From Portulaca oleracea (taxonomy: Eukaryota; Streptophyta; Magnoliopsida; Caryophyllales; Portulacaceae): a stretch of DNA of 64,000 bases. A program made the position numbers and the translations under genes. The stretch lies in NCBI GenBank assembly GCA_029582165.1, contig CM055872.1:28926743-28990742 (forward strand). Reading direction: 5' to 3'. The notes below the pieces were generated by a model. The model had not been told where the DNA came from and did no database searches. It worked only from the letters and a program-made list of their open reading frames with translations. Numbering within the stretch: the first letter of the stretch is position 1; every line of letters begins with the position of its first letter. This document shows positions 54,507 through 64,000 of this stretch, one piece after another.

Positions 54507-57500
54507 CAGCCCGGAGAAGCAGGAAGACCTACGGGTCTTCTTGCAGCAACAGGGGGCGGGTATGATTGGACTATATGAAACAAAAATCCCCTAGAGAAAC
54601 ATAAATAAGTTCCAAAACAATGTTTTCAAGCATTGGGGTTCTACTACAAACATTCAACATTGTCAGAAAGTTCGCATTTGGGTTGCATGGAACCCTCGGT
54701 ACTATGAAGTCGAAATTTTGGAGATTTCCACTCAGCACATTCATACGAAAATTATTGTTGTTCAAAACAATACCACCTTTCACATAACTTGGGTCTATGG
54801 GCACAACGATCTCAGAGAGAGAGAACCTCTTTGGGAGGCTCTTAGAGAGATTGCAGATGGGATGGATGGTCCTTGGGCTGTATTAGGTGACTTTAATGCG
54901 ATAATGTCGGAAGAGGACAGAATTGGTGGAGCCAAAGTTGAATCTTTCATGACCCAGCCAATGACACAATGTGTCCAACACTGTAGCCTGCATGAGCCAC
55001 CATACTCAGGGACGTACTATACCTGGACCAAAGGCCATGTTCGATCTAGAATCGATCGCCTTCTGGTGAATGCTCATTGGTACCTAATTACGGACTTGCT
55101 GCAGGTTAATTTCAAGGCATGTGGTCTATCAGACCACTCAGTCATCACTATCAACTTCATGGAGATGACAAAACAGAAGCAACCGTTTAAGTTCTGCGAC
55201 ATGTGGACTAAAGACGATCGCTTAAACGCTCTGATTAAGGACACGGTAATCGAGCTCCCGGAGGGTCATAAAATGTTTCAATTAACACAATTCCTCCATA
55301 AGCTCCGCCCGAAGTTACAAGCTTTACATAGAAATCGATTCTATGATATTTATACACAAGAAACTGCAGCCAGAGATAAGCTCACAAAGCTCCAGGACAT
55401 GCTCAACCAAGCTCCGACAGACACGACGCTTCAACAGGAAGAGAAACAACAGAGACGCAACTACTACGACATATTACACTCATCTTTGCTCTTGAAGCGA
55501 CAGCAGAGCAAACTAGCTTGGGATGATATGGGTGATAGCTGCTCAAAATTATTGTTTGCCAAGATGAGACAGAAGCGTTCCCAGATGTACGTTCGTGAAA
55601 TTGAAACCATCAACGGCACTAAAGTCACAGGACTTCAGGAGGTCAACGAACAACTCAGTTTGTTCTATAAAAATTTGTTAGGAAACACAGACCTTCAGCA
55701 AACACCATTATGGGAAAAAGTCTTCAATATGGGCCCTCGGCTTACAGGTATGCAACAACTCAGGCTCAGTAAGCCAATCACGGACAAGGACATAAAGGAT
55801 GCCATTTTCTCCATACCCAACGACAAAACACCAGGGCCAGACGGGTATTCCAGTGGTTTTTATAAAAGTTGCTGGAATCAAATAGGAGACCTTGTCTTAG
55901 ATGCTGCACAGGAATTTTTCCTCACAGGGAAGCTCCTCAGACAACTAAATGCTACCAATTTGGCTCTAATACCAAAGGTTCCAAACCCCAGAAAGGTTAC
56001 TGAGTTCCGGCCTATAGCTTGCTGTAACACCTTCTACATGGGACTCACCAAAATCATCGCCTCTCGAATAAGAGAGGTCCTCCCCGATCTCATCAACCAA
56101 AGCCAAGGGGCTTTTGTGCCAGGCCGCCAGCTTCTACATAATGTACTACTTTGCCAAGAGATCGTAAGGGGCTACAACCGCTCGACCATCGCACCTAGAT
56201 GCTTGATGAAAATAGATCTCCAAAAAGCATTTGACTCAGTGCGTTGGAGTTTCATTGAAGAAGCACTGCATGCGTACCGTTTTTCAAGATGGCTCATTAA
56301 ATGCATTATGGCTTGTGTCACATCTCCCACCTTCTCCATTTGCTCTAACGGCATCTCCTCTCCCACCTTCAGCGGGAAGAGAGGTCTACGACAAGGAGAT
56401 CCGATGTCTCCACTACTCTTTGTTCTGACAACGGAATACCTGTCAAGATCTATCCAGTACTTTGTCAGCAAACATGTGGGTTTCAAATATCATCCAAATT
56501 GCAGACGTCTCCAACTCAGTCACCTTGTTTTTGCGGATGATCTAATCTTGTTCTCCTCGGCAGATAGCGTCTCTATTCGAACCCTTAAGGCGACTTTCGA
56601 CCACTTCTCAGCAGCCACAGGTCTTGTCGCTAATAATGGGAAGTCTGAAGTGGTCATTCGAGGAGTTCCCAATGTTGCAGCCTCTGCTCTCATCGAAGAA
56701 ACAGGATTTCAAGAAGGTATGCTTCCCTTCATATACCTAGGAATCCCCATATCCTCCAGTAACCTCACAAAAAATGATGCCAATATTCTTGTGGAGAAGA
56801 TTCTCTCAAGAATCAAAACATGGGAAAGCAGGCACATCTCTTATGCTGGAAGAGTCACACTGATGGGGATATATAGTTTTTGGGCTAGAATTATCGTCAT
56901 TCCCAAGCACGCCATTGAAGAAATTACTCGTTTTTGTCGTAATTTTCTCTGGGGCTCTACCTCCCATTATAGAAAAGCCCCTATGGTGGCCTGGGGGATT
57001 GTTTGCAGACCAAAGCATTCGGGCGGTCTGGGTCTCCGAGATCTTTCATCCTGGAACAATGCCAACATTGCCAGACTGGTTTGGGCGATTCAAAGCAAAT
57101 AGGATAACTTATAGGTCAAATGGATTCATGCCAAATATATTCGAGGGTCATCTTGATGGGACTATCAACCCCCTTATGATGTCTGCACCTACTTCAAGCA
57201 TCTTTGCCTTGTTAAAGAATACTTCAAATGGGGTTGTGATCCCGGGTACAGATGGCAATGGACAGGGGGTATGACGACAACTAAGCGGGATTACACTGCG
57301 ATAGAAGGCTACATATGGAGCCTCGGAATTATGAATAAGGTAGGATGGGCCTCAATCATTTGGAATCCACTCTCCATTCCACGCCATTCCTTTGTCACTT
57401 GGGTCCTTTTACACGGAAAACTGCATGTAAGAGCTAGAACAATGCGTTGGCAATCTAGTGGGAATCCGCTTTGTCCCTACTGTGATTTGGAAACTGAAAC

Positions 57501-57837
57501 TATCGATCACCTTTTTTTTGGGTGCGCTTTTGGGAAGGAAGTGAGGCAGGCTATGAGACATTGGGAACTTGGTAATCTATCAACCACCCAGGAATGGAAA
57601 CATCATATGAGCGATCTCAAAAAAGCCAGTAAAGAAACTCATCTGAATTGCGCACTCCTCACAGCGTATGTCTACCATATTTGGACTGAAAGAAACAACC
57701 GAGTCCACAAAACTCGCAATGCTACTCCTCAGGTTATAGTAAATTTAGTGAAAAATGATGTAGTGAACAAGGTCTTTCTGGCAGCAAAATCCAGTCAAAA
57801 GTACAAAAGTCTTGTAGACACAGTATTAAGCATGTGA
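54469..57837 (+). pseudogene. LINE ORF2 (endonuclease-reverse transcriptase) with four in-frame stops
   Basis: A single frame throughout, with stops at 54592 (TAG), 57100 (TAG), 57112 (TAG) and 57154 (TGA) and no frameshift seen. The endonuclease has LSWNIRGLNSPEKQ, ETK, LGDFNAIMSEEDR and LSDHSVI. The reverse transcriptase has DKTPGPDGYSSGFYKSCW, MKIDLQKAFDSVRW, GLRQGDPMSPLLFVL and an intact FADD box (VFADDLILF at about 56527-56550). The C-terminal zf-RVT region has CPYCDLETETIDHLFFGC. The first stop removes most of the endonuclease from any product. Catalytic residues are retained, so decay is recent and by point mutation. Confidence 0.9.
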
Positions 57838-57906
57838 TCACGAGGACTCCTGTCCTCACGCTTGTAAACTACATTGATATTGTTATATATAACCTGTTTT
57901 CTTGTG

Positions 57907-57910
<4 letters not shown>

Positions 57911-57948
<38 letters not shown>
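57911..57948. repeat. (TA)n
   Basis: About 19 TA units between the LINE tail and the first MITE. Confidence 0.9.
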
Positions 57949-57950
<2 letters not shown>

Positions 57951-58478
57951 ATAATTGGATTCTAATAATCCCTACTTTCACTAATTGGACAATGGTGGAC
58001 CGTACTTTCACTTTGTATTCTGATGGTCCGAAAAAAAGTAAAATTGGATTGTAGTGGTACCAAATCCATCTCCACATTCTTCTTATTTTTTTCATTCGTA
58101 CACTATATTGTTTTTGTTTTTTTTCGTTCCTGGCCCTAGAAAGTTAATTAATTGTAGTTTCTAAAACATTTTTAAAATTATTTTTTTGAGACTCCGAATA
58201 ATTATTATGATTTTTTTAAAATAAGAAAAGTGAAAAAATCATTAAAAAATAGTATAAAAATGAAAAAAATTTGGGAGAAACGTTGTAAATTCATTAAAAA
58301 TCATTGTAAAGTGTTATACTAAGTTTTGAATCAAATGCAACACAAAATCTATGATTCCCTCGAAAATATCCCACTACAATCCAATTTTATTTTTTTTGGA
58401 CCACCAGAATACAAAGTGAAAGTACGGTCCACCATTGTCCAATTGGTGAAAGTAGGGATTATTATAATCCAATTATCC
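57949..58478. mobile_element. Long-TIR MITE, TA-associated, copy 1
   Basis: The ends GGATAATTGGATTCTAATAA and the complement are mirrored for about 105 bp (through GGTCC and ATTGGATTGTAGTGG). Flanked by TA on both sides. No coding capacity. Confidence 0.8.
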
Positions 58479-58480
58479 TA

Positions 58481-58962
58481 GGAAAATTGGATTATAATAA
58501 TCCCTACTTTCACGAATTGGACAACAATAATCCCTACTATTAATTTGGATTCTGATAGTCCAAAAATAAATAAAATTGTATTCTAGTGGGACGCCACCGA
58601 GTCAAGTGGCGGTGACTCGGTGGTTTGCTGACGTGTACCGGTGAAAGTGTGTTTGACCAAGAAATAATTATTTTACTTGTATTCTAGTAATCCCATTTAA
58701 ATTGCTATTGTATTCTAGTAGTCTCATTGACATATTTATTGTATTTTGGTGGTCCCATTTCATAGTTGATTATCCCAAATTATTGGTCAAACACACTCTC
58801 GCCGATACACGTCAGTAAACCACCGAGTCACCACCTCTTAACTCGGTGGCATCCTGCCAGAATACAATTTTATTTATTTTTGGACGACCAAAATCTAAAT
58901 TGATAGTAGGGATTATTGCTGTCCAATTCGTGAAATTAGGAATTATTAGAATCCAATTTTCC
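58481..58962. mobile_element. Long-TIR MITE, TA-associated, copy 2
   Basis: The ends GGAAAATTGGATTATAATAA and the mirrored right end extend well inward, including CCACCGAGTCA and TTGGTCAAACACACT blocks, so nearly the whole 482 bp can fold into one hairpin. It sits directly after copy 1 with only TA between, and a TA repeat follows. Confidence 0.8.
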
Positions 58963-59184
58963 TATATATATATATATATGGAACTAATCATATGAGGATG
59001 AACCTTTGATCAGCATGTGAACATGGTTGGATATTTAGCGGATATCAAGTGGTATTTTTGTGGACATCAAATATTGGTCCCATGCACATCAAGTATGCAA
59101 AGAGAAAAAAAGATTTCGCTTGGTGGACATAAAATGTTGATGTACAACCTTCATATTTAATGTCCACCAAAACAATACTTAATG
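58963..59184. other. Short TA run and unassigned sequence
   Basis: A (TA)8 run is followed by AT-rich sequence repeating GTGGACAT and ACATCAA words. No element was identified. Confidence 0.35.
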
Positions 59185-59452
59185 CACTACTAAAAACTTG
59201 TCATACTGCGGCGGAAATTGCGACAAAATTTGTCAAAGTTGCGACGGAACTTGCGACGAAAATTTTTCCGTCGCATTTTTCCTTGTCGCAAAACCTTTGC
59301 GACGGACCTTGCGACGGAATTTGGTTCCGTCGCACTATTTCGCACTATTGCGACGAACCTTGTGGCGGAGAAATTCTGTCGCAAGCAATTTTATTTTTAA
59401 CCCGCCTCTTTCAAAATTGTAATTGTAGAGTTGTTTTTAAATATAAAAGCCG

Positions 59453-59456
<4 letters not shown>
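59185..59456 (+). mobile_element. CACTA transposon terminus with GCGACGGA subterminal repeats
   Basis: CACTACTAAAAACTTGTC at 59185 is a CACTA-type 5' terminus. The next 200 bp hold about ten copies of TTGCGAC / CGTCGCA in both orientations. The other end was not found; the sequence runs into a TA repeat at 59457. Its subterminal motif differs from the CACTA end at 4906, so these are two families. Confidence 0.7.

Positions 59457-59504
<48 letters not shown>
59457..59504. repeat. (TA)n
   Basis: A pure TA repeat of about 48 bp. Confidence 0.9.
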
Positions 59505-59508
<4 letters not shown>

Positions 59509-59888
59509 ATTGGATTATAATAATCCCATATTTTGCAAATTGGATGGCGATAATCCCTACTTTCAGTTTGTATTTTGGTGGTCCAAAAAAAAAATTGGAT
59601 TGTAGTGGGACATCATCGAGAATATACCCTCAATATCATAGATTTTGTGTTGCATTTGATTCAAAAATTTGTATAACACTTTACCATGATTTTTAATGAA
59701 TTTATGGCGTTTCTCCCAATTTTTTTCAATTGTTTCACTATTTTTTACGATTTTTTTAACTTTTATTCTTTTTAGAAAATCATAAGAATTACTCGGAGTC
59801 TCAAAAACATAATTTATAAAATGTTTTAGAAACTAAAATTCATTACCTTTTTATGGTCAGGAACAAAAAAAATAAAAACAATATAGGA
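59505..59888. mobile_element. Long-TIR MITE, TA-associated, copy 3, truncated
   Basis: Starts GAAAATTGGATTATAATAAT after a TA repeat and carries the interior of copy 1 in inverse orientation (for example ATAGATTTTGTGTTGCATTT). It stops at CAATATAG without the second inverted repeat. Confidence 0.7.
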
Positions 59889-60286
59889 TAGGTGTAAAAC
59901 CCCGAAAAATTTGAATATGTTGACCGTCACGTCGTTAGTAATTAAGTTTGACTCCGTTAAATTGTGATATTTTATTGGCGATTATTTTGTTAACACTTGA
60001 GCTCGTAGGGCCGTCGTGGTATTATCAAGGGTAACATAGTATTTTCTACGTGCATGGACATGCATGTGAATATGGGTATTTTGGTAAATTACATGTTAAT
60101 TATTGATGATTATGTGTTAGTTTTTATTTAGTTAATTATGTATTTTTTTAGTACTATTATCATTATTATTAGTATAAAATTAGTATAATTATTATTTTCA
60201 GAATTTATTTATTTATTTTTTATCTGAATTTTTGTTAGTGGCCGGTAGAGGGCTAAAGGCCTTGTTCCCCAAGTTTTAATTTGCTA
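59889..60286. other. Unassigned sequence, possible LTR start
   Basis: TGTAAAACCCCGAAAAATTTG at 59895 looks like a gypsy LTR start, but no partner or end was found. No gene was seen. Confidence 0.25.
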
Positions 60287-60288
60287 AC

Positions 60289-61505
60289 TTAGTCTTAAAC
60301 CCGTGCGATGCACGGAGTATTAAAAAATAAACAATAACTATGATATAAATATGCATAGAAATATATAATTTAATAAAGGAGTAAACAATATCTCAAATAT
60401 AAGGATAACATGTTAGTTGTTCCAACTTTTAAGCAATTGACATATCTTCTTTATTGAAGTGAAACAAAGAAATTTCCATCTAATTTAAAAAAATGCTACA
60501 CAAAATCCGTGTAATGTACCGAGGGGTAGAATAACAATTGCAACTTAATTGAGATGTTGAGCATTAATTTTAGCCTATATGGAACATATGTTGCTAAGGT
60601 CTTATCATTATTCATGATAAACAATCACCTCTTATCCTTCATGCCTTTGAATAAGTGTAACACATATATACTGATGGTATAAGTTGGTTGGTGTTTCCAT
60701 TTAAAAGATGTGACCATAATTATCATGCAACATATAAAGTAACAAACCAAAAATACAGTTTCCTAAAAAAATGAAACATGAACTATTAAGTAAATATTAC
60801 GAAGTATATGTTAAAATAACAAAAAGAAAGTCAAAAGCATAAAAATCAAAGTAAAAAATAATAAAAAAATATTATTATGATTCTAGAACATATTCTGCAG
60901 CTGAATAGAGATATGTACAGAGAATTAAACTTAAATAACTACTCATCAATTTTCAAATCTACAGGACTAATAGTTGAGGGTGTAACATCAACAAACAACC
61001 ACCTAGTGATAACAGCAAGTTTTGTAGTTCAGAATACAGAAAATGTGACAAACTATCAGATTATGAGTGATTTGTGATGTTAATGTGATTGGTTGGAACC
61101 AGAATGAAAGGTACCTATATAAATCAACGAATACAGTAGCAGTAAATAACTGAGCCAATGTTGAATTATATATGTGGATGTTTGTTAGGGCTTGAAGAGT
61201 TTGAGTTATAATAAGGTACTTCCTGTCAGTTGGGCAATCGTGGGATAGTTAGTTGCTATATATGTGGATGTTTTGAATTTTATGATAATATAAAAAGCTG
61301 TGAATCTTGGTAACAGAAAACGTTAGGGTGGAAAGTTTAAGTTGGGGTTGTAAACTCAATTTAAATTTAATTTAATTGAATAATAAGATTTTCCTAAATT
61401 AAAAAAAAATCGAATTATCGAAGAGGTGATTGGTGGATATCTCTAAATTCACTATCGTGCCTCTATTAAGTGGGGCCCACTAACTTTGCTATTATATTAT
61501 TATAG
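60289..61505 (-). mobile_element. Helitron-like element (tentative)
   Basis: On the minus strand the right end reads TCTATAATAATATAATAG (5' type, at 61505, preceded by A). The left end has the hairpin CCGTGCATCGCACGG (60301-60315) about ten bases before CTAA (60289-60292). A hairpin followed by CTRR is the Helitron 3' signature. The base after CTAA is G rather than T, so the call is weak. The interior has no helicase. Confidence 0.4.
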
Positions 61506-62043
61506 ATTATTATAGGCAACACTAAAATAATTTAATTTAGAGTGCAAAACAGTCAAGGATTATTGATGCTTTCTGGTTTTTTTAATTTTGAAATAAAATC
61601 TGAATTGAAATTAAAATTGAAAATACTAAAAAAAATATAGTTTTATACGTTATGATTGACCAATTCCCCTACCGTCATTCCCGTGTGGCTCTATTTTGCG
61701 GGACCCACAATGATTTCTATTATAATATATATAAATATGGAATAGTTGGAAACGTTCAAGTCCAAAACCGTATGGGATTTGTAATAGTTTTTTTAATTCT
61801 AAAATAAAATTAAATTTAAAACAATTATGGAACAACTGTAATTGGTGTTAGAGTCCCAAGCAGCTTAGGTTTATAAGAAAATTCGGTTGAAAATAAAATC
61901 AAAAATTATTAAAAATTGGGTCCTTTTTTTTCTTAATTATGATTGGTTGAGACTCCTTCAAACGCTCTCGTTGCAGTATTTGCTGGGTCCCACATAGATT
62001 GTTATTATAAGTATACTAGCAAATACCCGAGCGTTGCCCCGAA
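61506..62043 (-). mobile_element. Further Helitron-like termini in series (tentative)
   Basis: Two more 5'-like blocks related to the one at 61505 (TTATAATA followed by TGTGGGWCCC on the minus strand) lie near 61700-61735 and 61985-62010. A 3'-like end with CTAG followed by T lies at 62016, with a degenerate hairpin at 62027-62043. They suggest several related elements in head-to-tail order. Confidence 0.35.
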
Positions 62044-62143
62044 CTATAAAATAAATACCAATGTGTGATTCCAAAAGCTTTTAGATATATAAATGGTATA
62101 TCTGTTGAAGCTTAAATGTAATATGATACAAAATGAAAAGGTT

Positions 62144-62403
62144 CACGGCGCGAAGAGTGGCTAAGTTTGGCTGTGGTTCAGGCTTCATTCGTGGTGACCT
62201 TATGACTGTTAAGAAGCGTCTTATGGAGAAATGGAGAAGGGAACGAAAATGTTAATTTTGTATTTTATTTGTGATGTTTGCCTTTGATTTAGTCGTGTGG
62301 CTTCTTGTTGGTTGTTGTCCTTTTGCTGTACTTTTCTCTGCGTTTTTTTCGCAGTACTGTTGTTGTCTCTTTAGCCTCTTTTGGCTTTCAATAATAAAAA
62401 AAA
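62144..62403 (+). mobile_element. 5'-truncated LINE-type insertion
   Basis: The 18-bp duplication ATACAAAATGAAAAGGTT is exact at 62126-62143 and 62404-62421. The insert starts in what may be the last codons of an ORF (MTVKKRLMEKWRRERK then a stop), followed by a T-rich 3' UTR and an A-run. This is typical of target-primed reverse transcription. The family differs from the LINE at 52450. Confidence 0.75.
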
Positions 62404-62423
62404 ATACAAAATGAAAAGGTTTA

Positions 62424-63351
62424 AAACTATTTTATAATGACAAAATATGCTAAAAGAGTTGCGTTTCCCATACCCTAATCCAATTTTTCTTTCCAAAACG
62501 TCATCAAACATGTATAATAGGCCAAAATTTGAATTGTGAATATATCAAAAAATAATAAACTCTAGGTTTCACTCATCAAACTTCACAAATAGCAATTGGT
62601 ACCAACCAACAACAAATAGTTGAAAGCATAAAGAAAATATACCATAAGAGTGAAAGTAAGAATTGTGAACATACCTAAAAGAGTAAACTTTCTATTTTGC
62701 TCATGAGACGAAGAAATTACTGTTCAAACTTGTAAATAATCATTCAAACACCATTTCATTTCCCAATAACAAAATATACTAACACAAAGAAAGTAAAGCA
62801 CGCACACATAAAGAAAGTAAAGCATACTTATTTGGACCTTGAACACCACATTTAGTTAACCAAAAAACTAACACAGTTAAGGTGCTTAATTGGGAGTAGA
62901 CTTTTATTTGCATAAATTCCTATAATGATTATGCATACTTATGTAGTCATCACCAAGTATATACTCATATATTACTAATGGGAGATCTAGCTGGTTTGGT
63001 GAGTAGTTACATTTGTTATGGCGGTCTTATTACTCCGTCATTCCTAACATTGTTAAAATCTTGCATCACTATGTGGTCATCCGCAATCTAAGTCATGTTG
63101 CTCTTAGAAATGAAAAAGTAGCAAGTATTTTTAATATTATGATAGATTAATAGTACCATAATGTAGATTGTACCATCTAAGTCATGTTCACTAAATTTAG
63201 CAGATAAGATAGCATATAATAATTTACGTAGCTAGTAGTGATTAACAAATAGCGACTTAGACAACGGATAGTGAATAACCATTGAAATAACAAAGTACTC
63301 AGTAAATTCAGAAGTTGAGCTAACTAATTAATGTAAATTACATAAAAAAAT
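62424..63351. other. AT-rich intergenic sequence
   Basis: No gene or element was recognised. Short direct echoes of ACACATAAAGAAAGTAAAGCA occur near 62790-62825. Confidence 0.35.
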
Positions 63352-64000
63352 TGATGCATAATTGATGGCCTTATGCATCAAGGTCAACCATGGAGACATC
63401 CACTACTCACCTAAAAGAAAGAGAGCTCAAGTCTCTCATATATCTCTCTACTTGGAAGGGATCAACTCATATGGTTGTATACTTTTGCTCCTTAATTCAA
63501 GGACCATGAAGCTATCATAGAAGTCATCCTAGAGAGGATTAATCTACATTCCAAGAGCTTTCATATGGTTCAAGAATCTTTAAGTTTGGATGAGAATCCA
63601 AGGAGTTATTCATATTTGTAATATAGTTTAGTACATTGTTTTCTTTATGATGTAATCATTAGAGTAGATGATGAAAGCCCTAAGTGGCCCATTTCTTGTC
63701 TTGTACACACCATAAGGGAGGGCTTGTAACTATAAATACCCCCCCTTAGGGTGCTTTGTAATTCATTCATACACATTGAATTTTTAGATAACAAACACAT
63801 GGTGTGTTCATTCTAGCTTTCATGCTAGGTTCTTTTCGTTTCTCTCTTATGGGATTCGAATCATCCCCTTCTTCTAGCTAAGGTTGGCATCCTTAGTGGT
63901 GAAAGGAAGGAATTGAAGGTCTCTTGAAGGTGGTGTGGCTGTATCCTTCAAAGAGTCTTCAAAAGCCATCAACTATCCAACGTTCATTCATCCATTTATC
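63352..64000 (+). mobile_element. LTR of the intronic array family, opposite orientation, cut by window end
   Basis: Starting TGATGCATAATTGATGGCC, this is the reverse complement of the array LTRs and continues for 649 of about 960 bp. It includes the TATA box CTATAAATACC near 63731. The element it belongs to would read left to right and extend beyond the window; a solo LTR is equally possible. Confidence 0.85.

Larger units (their letters stand above)
52450..57910 (+). mobile_element. L1-type plant LINE, two ORFs, several stops in ORF2
   Basis: 5' leader from about 52450, ORF1 53298-54506, ORF2 54469-57837, and a 3' UTR containing GTTATATATAACCT, ending in TA repeat at about 57910. Both ends abut TA repeats, so the target duplication cannot be told apart from the microsatellite. 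A 190-bp 3' piece of the same family is at 13587-13777. Confidence 0.85.

Noticed and set aside
60877..61077. 66-codon ORF
   Set aside because: AT-rich, inside a Helitron-like region, with no recognisable domain or promoter context.

Overview
This is nuclear DNA from a flowering plant, probably a dicot; I cannot name the species. The evidence is spliced plant genes (a LIFEGUARD/Bax-inhibitor-1-like gene and an uncharacterised single-intron gene), a captured pentatricopeptide-repeat (PPR) gene fragment, plant Ty1/copia and Ty3/gypsy elements primed by initiator Met-tRNA, plant LINEs, and Stowaway, hAT, CACTA and MULE DNA transposons. By my reading transposable elements make up most of the window. 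Only two genes look like host genes. I saw no tRNA, rRNA, CRISPR or bacterial-type feature.

Layout. 1-4470: 3' part of a Tat/Ogre-like Ty3/gypsy element, with an antisense plant-mobile-domain ORF, two tandem-repeat blocks, a polypurine tract, an LTR, and a dispersed 14-bp near-palindrome. 4476-4906: TA repeat and a CACTA terminus. 5885-6590: a 66-bp minisatellite built from three 22-bp monomers. 7190-8689: host gene of unknown function. 9624-13511: gag-only LTR retrotransposon (target-site duplication, TSD, ATTAT) with iterated GCACGATCGTGC palindromes in one LTR. 13587-13777: truncated LINE. 13888-16345: a diverged 450-bp duplication whose second copy is split by a Pack-MULE (14708-16262) carrying a PPR fragment. 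17366-25348: gypsy integrase remnant with LTRs; the right LTR is split by a 6.5-kb TIR element that itself contains a degenerate LINE. 26035-27299: three MITE-like inverted-repeat elements.

27678-46307: the LIFEGUARD-like gene, read left to right. Its second large gap is about 17.7 kb and contains a Stowaway MITE and a 14.76-kb head-to-tail array of a gag-only LTR retrotransposon: seven LTRs and six internal regions, all antisense to the gene and bounded by one TSD (ACAAT). 47187-52061: nearly complete copia element with one in-frame stop. 52450-57910: two-ORF LINE. 57949-59888: three related long-TIR MITEs at TA repeats. 59185: a second CACTA terminus. 60287-62016: Helitron-like ends. 62144-62403: short LINE-type insertion with an 18-bp TSD. 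63352-64000: an LTR of the same family as the intronic array, in opposite orientation and cut by the window end.

The most striking feature is the tandem LTR-gag array inside the host intron. Shared variants show that it grew by two-unit steps after a single insertion. The two independent sets of short iterated palindromes inside LTR elements are the second theme. All family assignments come from reading motifs and translations; no database search was done.
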